Part shown: positions 1 to 5,299 of the stretch, piece by piece
Numbering within the stretch: the stretch's first letter is position 1
Layout: every line of letters begins with the position of its first letter
DNA from: an uncultured Verrucomicrobia subdivision 3 bacterium
GTDB lineage: Bacteria; Verrucomicrobiota; Verrucomicrobiae; Limisphaerales; CAMLLE01
Length of the DNA stretch: 5,299 bases
Reading direction: 5' to 3'
Assembly (NCBI GenBank): GCA_946480555.1
Contig: CAMLLE010000268.1
Coordinates: 1 to 5,299, forward strand
The notes under the pieces: model-generated
What the model saw: the letters and a program-made list of their open reading frames with translations, nothing else
Told to the model about the DNA's origin: nothing
Databases searched by the model: none
Translations under genes and position numbers: made by a program

Positions 1-741
1 GGCGCGACCACCCTGCCAGACCCAATTGTCCACCAGCGGAACGATGAGCCGCACGCCCTGCTCGCTGGCAATTTGCAGCAACAAATCCAGTGACCGAAAC
101 GCCTCCTCATTGAATCTGCCGGGGCCAAGCACGTGGCGAGGAATCTCCGGACGTTCATTCGGACGTCGCACGGTGATGACATAAGTGCGCGCCACGGTGC
201 CACCGAGTTGACTCGCAGTCGCCAATGCATCCGTGAGTTCAAACCGGTCCGGCAAACGCCAGGGATTCAACTCGGTGAACGGCACGTTGTCTTCGATCAC
301 GAGCAGGTTCGGGATGTTGAACGCGATGAAACGAAACGGTTGTCCGTCTTCAAGCAACTGGTCGCCCTTAGCTTGGATGAACGAGAGTGGCGCGGCTGAC
401 AGCGAGGCAATGGAGAAGAGGAGAATGCATGCGGCAAAAGCCCAGTCAGAGGGACGAGTTGCACGAGTTCCCCATTTAAACCGTTCCGCTGAAGCAGCTT
501 CATGGTCTGCGGAACGCCTCGACCGCTCCGAAGGGATTGAAACGTTTGCGTCACTTCCCGGGAGGATAGAACGCTTCGAACGAATTCGCGCGAGGAAGTA
601 ATGCTCGTGGAGCGCCTCCTCTCCCGCCCTTCGGGCCCCCTCTCCTCCATTCAGAATGGAGGAGAGGGATGGCGAGAGGAGGTGCTCCGGTTCAGTGGCA
701 ACGCTCACGCATTCAGTCCGTGTGTGTTTCGCGCTTTTCAT
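1..741 (-). CDS. GH5/cellulase-like secreted glycoside hydrolase, N-terminal part (runs off the left edge)
   Basis: Partial gene; 247 codons are visible and the C-terminus lies beyond position 1. From about residue 121 the protein reads FIQAKGDQLLEDGQPFRFIAF, then NIPNLL, a TARTYV-like segment (VARTYVITVRR), GRFNEEAFRSLDLLLQIA and GVRLIVPLVDNW. This is the first third of a (beta/alpha)8 hydrolase of the cellulase/mannanase type (GH5 and related clan A). The catalytic glutamates would lie further on and are not visible, so substrate and family number are inference. Residues 101-117 (AFAACILLFSIASLSAA) look like a signal peptide core with a cleavage site, implying export. The start is uncertain. 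The frame is open to an ATG at 739-741 that overlaps the symporter stop as ATGA, but this puts about 100 low-complexity, Arg/Ser-rich residues, including a palindromic repeat, in front of the signal core. No in-frame ATG, GTG or TTG lies close to the signal core. Dropping one G from the run at 470-473 would give MGTRATRPSDWAFAAC as a clean start. The N-terminal extension may therefore be non-coding. Confidence 0.75.
   Translation of the reverse strand, partial: MKSAKHTRTECVSVATEPEHLLSPSLSSILNGGEGARRAGEEALHEHYFLARIRSKRSILPGSDANVSIPSERSRRSADHEAASAERFKWGTRATRPSDWAFAACILLFSIASLSAAPLSFIQAKGDQLLEDGQPFRFIAFNIPNLLVIEDNVPFTELNPWRLPDRFELTDALATASQLGGTVARTYVITVRRPNERPEIPRHVLGPGRFNEEAFRSLDLLLQIASEQGVRLIVPLVDNWVWQGGRA
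609..688. repeat. Three-armed palindromic element
   Basis: An outer stem joins ggagcgcctcctctc (609-623) with gagaggaggtgctcc (674-688), 15 positions with one mismatch. Inside is a perfect 15-base inverted repeat, ccctctcctccattc / gaatggaggagaggg (638-652 and 654-668), with one base between the arms, plus a small gccc-ttc-gggc hairpin (626-636). Folded as RNA or single-stranded DNA this makes a cloverleaf-like junction. It lies 50 bases past the symporter stop, where a REP-type or terminator-like element would be expected, yet is also inside the open frame of the hydrolase (residues about 18-44 if the 741 start is used). It is very likely a dispersed genomic repeat, but copy number cannot be seen here. 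Confidence 0.85.
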
Positions 742-2624
742 GCAGCGGGGGATACTTCCGTCTGGCGCTGCAAGGGCTTCGCAGGTTCTTCCACTTTCTC
801 CAGGCGGTCATACCAGTTGAACTTGATGAAGACCGAAGAGGCCGTCAGCGAAACCGCGACCAGCCCGGCCCATTTCCATTCGCGCAGCACGATGAAGATT
901 GGCAACGCCGTCAGCGAGAGCTGCCAGACGATGCCAACGGCGACATTCGTCATGTCTCTGGCGAAGTTTGGATTCGGCACGAAGCTGGGGTCTTCGGCCA
1001 CAACCTTGTCGCGGATCGGTCCCCACGCACCCCACGGATTCACGGTCTTGTAGAACTTCTTCAGCACCGCGTCGTCCTCAGGCTTCGTCAAAAACGTGCC
1101 AAGCAGGCAGCCGATGATCGACAGCGCGAAGATGATCGGAAACAGGTAAAGCGTGTTGGCAACGGGATGGCCAAGAATGAGCTTGGCGAGATTTGGAACG
1201 AACATCGCGCTCAGGATGCCCGCCATCATTCCCCAGAAATAGCCGTAGCCGTTGAACCGCCACCAATACCACTTGAGCACATTGGCCATCACGTAACCGC
1301 CATAGAGCGCGCCAACAATCCACATCATCACTTCCGTGATGCTGGTCGTGAGCAGGCCGAACAGAATGCCGACGAGCAGCACAACGATCGACGCGATGCG
1401 GCTCCAGGCCACTTGCGCGCGGGGCGCCATGTTTGGATTGAAGAACCGTTTGTAAATGTCGTTCACCAGATAGGCCGGCGCGGCGTTCAGCGTGGCGGCG
1501 AAGTTCGACATCAACGCCGCCAGCAAGCCGGCCAGCAACAACCCGACGACGCCTGCCGGGATGTATTGGCTCAGCACAATGGGCAGCAGCTTCTCGAAAT
1601 CCGGTTTCTCCATCGCGCGCAGTTCCGGCATGCAGAACGCCAGCGCCAGGATTGTGATGCCGGTGATCATCATGTAACGCGGGAAGTAGAGCGCCACGTT
1701 GACCATGCCGTTCATCATGCAGGCTTCGCGTGGATTGCGCGTGGCCAGGATGCGCTGCATGTCATAATTCGGTGCGGGGCCGGCCAGGCTGGCGAGAATG
1801 CCTTTGAAGAACATCAGACCGAAGACAATGCCAAACAGTTCATTGCCGTCGCTGCGGATCACTTCGTTGACCTGATCCAGAATGCCGGTCCAATTCAAAT
1901 CGAGCCGCAGGCCGAAGAACGGATTCATCCAGCCGGCTGGAATCGCGGCGTGGATCATCTCCGGCGACACTTTGTACATGGCGATCACCCCGATCGCGAG
2001 GGCAGTGATTGTGAGGATCGTGAACTGCATCACTTCCGTGATCACGACGCTGACCATGCCGCCCTTGATGGCGTAAATGGAAGTGAGCCCGAGAATGACA
2101 ATGGCGTAGATATTCTCGTTGGTGAACAGGCCGGTCGTGTTCGCCGTGAATTCCCAAGGCAGCATGACGGCGGCAAACTTGCCAATGCCTTTGAAAGCGT
2201 AGGCGAGCATTCCAATGACGTTCACCAGTGCAAAGAAAACGACGCTGAGGTGGGCGAGATTCGCGCCCTTGCCGCGGCCGAAGCGGGTTTGGATCCATTC
2301 CGCGCCCGTGAGGACATTGGATCGCCGCAGCCAGGCACTGAGAAACATCATCAGGAAAATCTGGTTGAACACGGGCCAGAGCCAGGGCAGCCAGAGACTT
2401 TTCAAGCCATATACGAACAGGATGAACACCAGCCACATGGTGCCGCTGATGTCGAACATGCCCGAAGCGTCGGAGATGCCGAGCAGATGCCAGCGCAGCG
2501 ATTTGCCGCCGAGGAAATAAGAATCCAGATCCTTCGCGCCGCGCCGCGAAACCCAAAGCCCGACGGCAAGCACGATGAGGAAGTAAGCGACAATGATGGC
2601 GATGTCGATGGCGTGAAGTTTCAT
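738..2624 (-). CDS. Sodium:solute symporter (SSS family), probably sugar-type
   Basis: Complete 628-residue inner-membrane protein that imports a small solute, probably a sugar, together with Na+. About 14-15 hydrophobic helices are visible, the first at residues 5-25 (IDIAIIVAYFLIVLAVGLWV). It is followed by the SSS-typical DLDSYFLGGKSL stretch (33-43) and the broken-helix region GISDASGMFDISG (49-61). Residues 360-392 (VGLLLAGLLAALMSNFAATL onward to NDIYKRFF) match the conserved SSS helix that carries part of the Na2 sodium site. By alignment in my head with Vibrio SGLT, A370, S373 and N374 stand where A361, S364 and S365 stand, so one serine is replaced by Asn. A soluble stretch near 514-555 precedes two last helices, and the tail (608-628) is charged. 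Length agrees with the longer members of the family. No clear Shine-Dalgarno sequence precedes the ATG. The hydrolase frame overlaps its stop, which supports a role in taking up a product of polysaccharide breakdown; the actual substrate cannot be read from the sequence. Confidence 0.95.
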   Translation of the reverse strand: MKLHAIDIAIIVAYFLIVLAVGLWVSRRGAKDLDSYFLGGKSLRWHLLGISDASGMFDISGTMWLVFILFVYGLKSLWLPWLWPVFNQIFLMMFLSAWLRRSNVLTGAEWIQTRFGRGKGANLAHLSVVFFALVNVIGMLAYAFKGIGKFAAVMLPWEFTANTTGLFTNENIYAIVILGLTSIYAIKGGMVSVVITEVMQFTILTITALAIGVIAMYKVSPEMIHAAIPAGWMNPFFGLRLDLNWTGILDQVNEVIRSDGNELFGIVFGLMFFKGILASLAGPAPNYDMQRILATRNPREACMMNGMVNVALYFPRYMMITGITILALAFCMPELRAMEKPDFEKLLPIVLSQYIPAGVVGLLLAGLLAALMSNFAATLNAAPAYLVNDIYKRFFNPNMAPRAQVAWSRIASIVVLLVGILFGLLTTSITEVMMWIVGALYGGYVMANVLKWYWWRFNGYGYFWGMMAGILSAMFVPNLAKLILGHPVANTLYLFPIIFALSIIGCLLGTFLTKPEDDAVLKKFYKTVNPWGAWGPIRDKVVAEDPSFVPNPNFARDMTNVAVGIVWQLSLTALPIFIVLREWKWAGLVAVSLTASSVFIKFNWYDRLEKVEEPAKPLQRQTEVSPAA

Positions 2625-2687
2625 GCGGCACGCAGGTGAAGACGCGAAATCACGGTCGCAGTCTGCCGGTGGTCTGAACCGAAACGG

Positions 2688-2707
2688 AGTCGTGTGTTCT
2701 CACGACT
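2688..2707. repeat. Hairpin 1 upstream of the symporter
   Basis: Perfect 7-base inverted repeat agtcgtg / cacgact with a 6-base loop. It is 64 bases before the symporter ATG, so it would lie in the 5' leader of that transcript if the promoter is further upstream. It is part of a cluster of four hairpins. Confidence 0.6.
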
Positions 2708-2731
2708 TTGGAAACTCAGCGGCTCGTTACG

Positions 2732-2755
2732 GCTGCGATTTGAAGCAATCGCGGC
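2732..2755. repeat. Hairpin 2 upstream of the symporter
   Basis: gcgatt (2735-2740) pairs with aatcgc (2747-2752) around a 6-base loop tgaagc. The stem extends by a T-G mismatch (a wobble in RNA) and two further pairs to 9 positions. Confidence 0.55.
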
Positions 2756-2816
2756 TCAAGGGGAGCTTCCGGCTTCTTCGAACCCGGTCAAAAGGCCTGA
2801 ATCATCTTCATCTGGC

Positions 2817-2829
2817 GCCCCTATGGGGC
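2817..2829. repeat. Hairpin 3, gcccc-tat-ggggc
   Basis: Perfect 5-base GC-only stem with a 3-base loop, in the middle of the hairpin cluster. Short, but very stable for its size and regularly spaced with its neighbours. Confidence 0.5.
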
Positions 2830-2848
2830 TTGCCAACTTTACGAAGAT

Positions 2849-2877
2849 CCACGGGTTCCGCTGCGCTTCACCCGTGG
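2849..2877. repeat. Hairpin 4, ccacgggt / acccgtgg
   Basis: Perfect 8-base inverted repeat (2849-2856 and 2870-2877) with a 13-base loop. The loop itself is GC-rich (ttccgctgcgctt minus edges). This resembles the class of dispersed extragenic palindromes found in repeat-rich Verrucomicrobiota and Planctomycetota genomes; that comparison is from memory and unverified. Confidence 0.65.
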
Positions 2878-3013
2878 CTACTCGCCTTCACTCTTCCAGA
2901 GCTGAGGAGCGTTCATGGGAAGGACGAGAAGAGCGCGAAGTGAAGTTTGAGTTCTGGTGGCAGCTTGTTCCGGTTCTGATGGAAAACGGGTCGCACACGA
3001 TTTTCGTCTTCGC

Positions 3014-3066
3014 CCTCGTCCTTGTCCTCCCCTCGATTGTTTGCGGCTTCGAGGACGATGACGAGG
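3014..3066. repeat. GAGGAC/GTCCTC palindrome
   Basis: The left arm at 3014-3029 and the right arm at 3051-3066 (gaggacgatgacgagg) are inverted copies matching at 14 of 16 positions. Both are made of near-tandem GAC/GAG (CTC/GTC) units. A second, competing hairpin uses cctcga (3031-3036) and tcgagg (3049-3054). It begins about 58 bases downstream of the protease stop, so it could act as a transcript end structure, although no T-run follows. Confidence 0.65.
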
Positions 3067-3123
3067 ACGACCACCCAGTTTTGATCACGCCCGCTCGCCC
3101 TCCCGACCTTGGATTCTCATCCG

Positions 3124-3780
3124 TCAGATGCCGAATCGGAATACCATCGCAATGAGCTTCCAGGTGTAGAGCGAGGCTTCGGCGATCATCCGCTGCACGA
3201 ACGGGATTTGCACCACCACGATCAGAATGATCATCCCGAAGCGCGCGAACTGGTAGTAGGTCTCGTACGGGATGTTGAAAACCGCGCGCACCACGCGGGA
3301 GCCATCCAACGGCGGAATCGGCAGCAGATTGAAAAAGCAAAGAAACAGGCTGACGAGCGACCAGGTCGCAAGAATTTGAACCACGCTGGCCGCATCGGCC
3401 ACTTGCGCGATCCGAGCGAGACCTAGCAACGCAATTGCGAGCAGCACATTCATCCAGGGTCCGGCGAGCGTGATGAGAATGTCGTCAAGCCGCGGGTGAC
3501 GAAGGTTATTCAGGTTCACCGGAACCGGTTTAGCCCAGCCAATCAGAAAACCCGCGGCCGCCGAGCCTTGCAACGAAAGGAATAGCCCCGCCAAAGGAAT
3601 CAGCACCGTGCCGATCGGGTCGATATGCACGAGCGGGTTGAGCGAAATGCGGCCTTCGTGCTTGGCGGTGTCGTCACCGCACTTGAGCGCCATCCATGCG
3701 TGACCGAATTCGTGAAAGGTCAGCAGAATGACAAGCCCGATATACATGATCAGGCCGTCCACTAAAGCTTGAGATGCCAT
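3124..3780 (-). CDS. Site-2 protease family protein (M50 zinc metalloprotease)
   Basis: Complete 218-residue polytopic membrane protein of the compact bacterial S2P type, an intramembrane zinc protease. The zinc motif HEFGH is at residues 23-27 in the first helix (H23, H27 ligands, E24 catalytic). Then come ISLNPLVHIDPIGT (45-58), typical of this subgroup, GWAKPVPVN (81-89), an AGP-N segment (106-111), and NLLPIPPLDGSR (151-162), whose Asp159 is the expected third zinc ligand. All catalytic residues are present, so it should be active. The frame stays open upstream to a TTG at 3874-3876, but that stretch encodes an Arg/Ser-rich sequence over degenerate repeats, so the ATG at 3778-3780 is preferred; it places the first helix at the N-terminus as usual in the family. 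No strong ribosome binding site is visible. The gene is divergent from sufD and 500 bases from the symporter, so it is probably a single-gene unit. The substrate is unknown; there is no PDZ domain, unlike RseP. Confidence 0.94.
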   Translation of the reverse strand: MASQALVDGLIMYIGLVILLTFHEFGHAWMALKCGDDTAKHEGRISLNPLVHIDPIGTVLIPLAGLFLSLQGSAAAGFLIGWAKPVPVNLNNLRHPRLDDILITLAGPWMNVLLAIALLGLARIAQVADAASVVQILATWSLVSLFLCFFNLLPIPPLDGSRVVRAVFNIPYETYYQFARFGMIILIVVVQIPFVQRMIAEASLYTWKLIAMVFRFGI

Positions 3781-3823
3781 GCGAGCGCGGAGAGTAGATT
3801 GGTGGCGCAGCCGCGTCGAGTGT

Positions 3824-3841
3824 TCTGATCCCTCTGATCCC
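3824..3841. repeat. Tandem 9-base repeat tctgatccc x2
   Basis: Two exact adjacent copies of tctgatccc (3824-3832, 3833-3841), directly next to the gttgaat-like stretch. Probably part of the same degenerate repeat tract. Confidence 0.6.
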
Positions 3842-3843
3842 GA

Positions 3844-3878
3844 CCCAACATCTAACAATGAACATTCAACGCTCAACC
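3844..3878 (-). repeat. Degenerate GTTGAATG-type repeat tract
   Basis: Read on the minus strand it is a run of gttgagc, gttgaat, gttcatt, gttagat, gttggg: five successive units starting with GTT at 7-base spacing. This 7-base periodicity indicates a decayed tandem repeat rather than coding sequence and argues against extending the protease start upstream to the TTG. Confidence 0.6.
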
Positions 3879-4016
3879 GTCAGAGCCATGCCGTAGAAGG
3901 ATTTCTCGGCTCGGCTGGTTTTGGCGCAGCTTTTCCGTCCAGCGAAGGACTTGCGCTGAGTTTGATGCCGTGGAACACTAGCGCGCTTAAAACCGGTAAG
4001 AATTGGCTTTTGCTTT

Positions 4017-5299
4017 ATGGTTCAGTCGATCGAGAAGAAAAACTCTAACGGAACAGCGGCTCATGTGGAGACATTCGAACGCTTTGCCAGCCGCGCCGGC
4101 CAGCCATCGTGGCTGATGCCGCTGCGCCAGGCGGGCATCGCCAGCTTCGCGAGCCAGGGTTTCCCGACGCTTCAGGATGAGGACTGGCGCTTCACCAACG
4201 TCGCACCCATCGCCAAGCTGCCATTCAAACCGGTGCTCGATCGCGCGAGCAATTCCCCGGCTGCTGACGCGGCGAAAAACACCGTTTTCAGCTCGATCGA
4301 AGGGCATCGGCTCGTGTTCGTGAACGGACATTTCGCTCCGGAACTTTCCAAGATCGGCTCACTCCCGGCCGGAGTTGTGGTGCAGAACCTGGCGGAAGCA
4401 GTGACGCAGGGCAGCGCGCTGGTGGAGAACCATCTTGCGCGTTATGCAGGAACGGACGGCAATTCCTTTGCCGCGCTGAACCAGGCGTTCTTCCAGGACG
4501 GAGTCCTGATTTTTGTTCCCACCAATGTCACCGTGCCGGAACCGGTTCACTTGATCTACGTTTCGTCGCCAGACCAAGCGGGGACAACGATCCAGCCGCG
4601 CAATTTGATCGTTGCGGAAGCGAATTCCAACCTGACTGTCACGGAGAGCTACGTGCATGCGAGCAACGCGGCTTACCTCACCAATGCGGTGACGGAATTG
4701 ATCGCGGGCGACAATGCGCACGTGGAATTGATTAAAGTGCAGGATGAAGCCGCGGACGCTTTTCACGTGGCGACCATTCAGGGGCAATTTGGAAAATCCA
4801 GCCATGTGAACGTTCATTCGTTCGCACTTGGCGCGAAGCTTTCGCGAAACAACATTCGCGCGAAACTGGCGGGCGAAGGGCTGGAGTGCGTGTTGAACGG
4901 TCTGTATCTGACGCGCGGCGAACAGCTGGCGGATCATCACATGATCGTGGAACACGCGCAGCCGCACTGCGCGAGCCATGAATATTTCAATGGCATTCTC
5001 GACGACAAATCGAAGGGCGTTTTCCATGGGCGCATCCTCGTCCGCCAGATCGCGCAGAAGACGGACGCCAAGCAGACGAACAAGAACCTGCTGCTTTCGG
5101 ACGACGCCACGGCCGACACGAAACCGCAGCTGGAGATTTACGCGGACGACGTGAAATGCACGCACGGCGCGACGGTCGGGCAGTTGAACGAAGAATCGAT
5201 CTTTTATCTGCGCTCGCGCGGCATCAGCACGGACACGGCGCGGCGCATGTTGATCCATGCGTTCGCCGGGGAAATCATCGAACGCATCCAATGCGAAGC
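4017..5299 (+). CDS. sufD: Fe-S cluster assembly protein SufD (3' end cut off)
   Basis: 427 codons are visible; SufD proteins usually have about 420-450 residues, so only a short C-terminal tail should be missing. SufD pairs with SufB, and with the ATPase SufC forms the cytoplasmic SufBCD scaffold on which Fe-S clusters are built. Evidence: the SufD-type N-terminus with WLMPLRQAGI and the DEDWRFTN motif (54-61; EEWKYTN-like in relatives), a beta-helix core of about residues 165-380, the DHHMIVEHAQPHCASHEYF segment (306-324), KSKGVFHGRI, and DDVKCTHGATVGQL with Cys381 and His383. This Cys-x-His corresponds to C358/H360 of E. coli SufD, where the His contributes to the cluster site shared with SufB. 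The FAGEIIERI end motif (416-424) is typical. The N-terminus distinguishes it from SufB. The ATG at 4017 gives the expected N-terminal length; there is no strong Shine-Dalgarno sequence. No sufB or sufC lies upstream, and the next gene is outside the window. Confidence 0.95.
   Translation, partial: MVQSIEKKNSNGTAAHVETFERFASRAGQPSWLMPLRQAGIASFASQGFPTLQDEDWRFTNVAPIAKLPFKPVLDRASNSPAADAAKNTVFSSIEGHRLVFVNGHFAPELSKIGSLPAGVVVQNLAEAVTQGSALVENHLARYAGTDGNSFAALNQAFFQDGVLIFVPTNVTVPEPVHLIYVSSPDQAGTTIQPRNLIVAEANSNLTVTESYVHASNAAYLTNAVTELIAGDNAHVELIKVQDEAADAFHVATIQGQFGKSSHVNVHSFALGAKLSRNNIRAKLAGEGLECVLNGLYLTRGEQLADHHMIVEHAQPHCASHEYFNGILDDKSKGVFHGRILVRQIAQKTDAKQTNKNLLLSDDATADTKPQLEIYADDVKCTHGATVGQLNEESIFYLRSRGISTDTARRMLIHAFAGEIIERIQCE

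Larger units (their letters stand above)
2625..3123. other. Intergenic region with no supported gene, rich in hairpins
   Basis: About 500 bases between the protease stop and the symporter start. Open frames exist on both strands but their translations are Arg/Ser/Leu-rich or Asp/Ser repeats with no recognisable domain, and they follow the palindromes, so none is called. The right part (2680-2880) holds four short inverted repeats, listed separately; 3004-3070 holds a GAGGAC-type palindrome. Any promoter for the symporter must be here, but no convincing -35/-10 pair was found on the minus strand in the 80 bases before its ATG. Confidence 0.6.
3781..4016. promoter_or_regulatory. Divergent intergenic region between the protease and sufD
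   Basis: Both flanking genes start from this 236-base gap, so it must carry both promoters. On the plus strand ttgcgc (3949-3954) and aacact, 17 bases further on, form a weak -35/-10-like pair before sufD. On the minus strand no better candidate was seen. No Rrf2/IscR-like or Fur-like palindrome was recognised. The part near the protease is filled by degenerate repeats. Confidence 0.3.

Noticed and set aside
297..650. 117-codon minus-strand frame beginning inside the inner palindrome
   Set aside because: It overlaps the hydrolase in another frame, is Arg/Ser-rich without motifs and ends where the hydrolase domain is clearly readable in its own frame.
609..688. Rho-independent terminator for the symporter
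   Set aside because: The stems are strong but no T-run follows on the minus strand and the element is far larger than a usual terminator, so it is described as a palindromic repeat instead.
669..2639. 656-codon open frame on the plus strand opposite the symporter
   Set aside because: It is rich in His, Asp, Glu, Gln and Arg, as expected for the antisense of a hydrophobic membrane protein in GC-rich DNA, has no recognisable domain, and the symporter on the other strand is unmistakable.
2623..3155. Two overlapping plus-strand frames of 106 and 153 codons between the symporter and the protease
   Set aside because: Their sequence is dictated by the hairpins and the GAC/GAG palindrome, with no domain or signal, and the longer one runs into the protease gene on the opposite strand.
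3781..3876. Upstream extension of the protease to the TTG at 3876
   Set aside because: The extra 32 residues are Ser/Arg-rich, encoded by degenerate repeats, and lie before a first helix that is N-terminal in the family.
3880..4005. Short minus-strand frame ending in a stop at 3880-3882 (contains FHGIKLSASPSLDGKAAP)
   Set aside because: Under 40 codons, no ATG or ribosome binding site, and no family recognised. It could be a gene remnant but cannot be supported.
4359..5291. 310-codon open frame on the minus strand opposite sufD
   Set aside because: Arg/His/Val-rich shadow without motifs; sufD on the plus strand has all family motifs across the same bases.

Overview
The window looks like a piece of a fairly GC-rich bacterial chromosome with long, repeat-laden gaps between genes. 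The gene content is a sugar-type Na+ symporter next to a secreted glycoside hydrolase, a small site-2 protease and a SUF Fe-S assembly gene. Together with several kinds of intergenic palindromes, this fits the Verrucomicrobiota (Pedosphaera/Limisphaerales-like soil or freshwater lineages), with Planctomycetota as the main alternative. The taxonomic guess is inference from style and not from a marker gene.

Layout. Positions 1-741, minus strand: the N-terminal part of a GH5/cellulase-like glycoside hydrolase that runs off the left edge. Its frame is open back to an ATG that overlaps the stop of the next gene by four bases (ATGA). A three-armed palindrome (609-688) sits inside this open stretch, so the true start is in doubt. 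Positions 738-2624, minus: a complete 628-residue sodium:solute symporter (SSS family). Positions 2625-3123: about 500 bases without a convincing gene but with four short hairpins and a GAGGAC/GTCCTC-type palindrome. Positions 3124-3780, minus: a complete 218-residue M50-type site-2 protease with HEFGH and an NLLPIPPLDG motif. Positions 3781-4016: divergent intergenic region with degenerate short repeats. Positions 4017-5299, plus: nearly complete sufD, cut off by the right edge only a little short of its expected end.

How the genes relate. The symporter and the hydrolase are in the same direction and overlap or nearly so, which suggests a two-gene unit for breaking down a carbohydrate outside the cytoplasm and importing a product with Na+. 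The protease has the same orientation but is separated by 500 bases and is probably its own transcription unit. sufD is divergent and belongs to Fe-S cluster assembly; its usual partners sufB and sufC are not upstream and could only lie beyond the right edge.

No rRNA, tRNA, CRISPR array, transposase or phage gene was seen. The most unusual features are the palindrome embedded in the hydrolase reading frame, a possible one-base frameshift at a run of four G that would restore a clean signal peptide with its own ATG, and the dense hairpin cluster upstream of the symporter. I did not find convincing evidence of a wholly new system.
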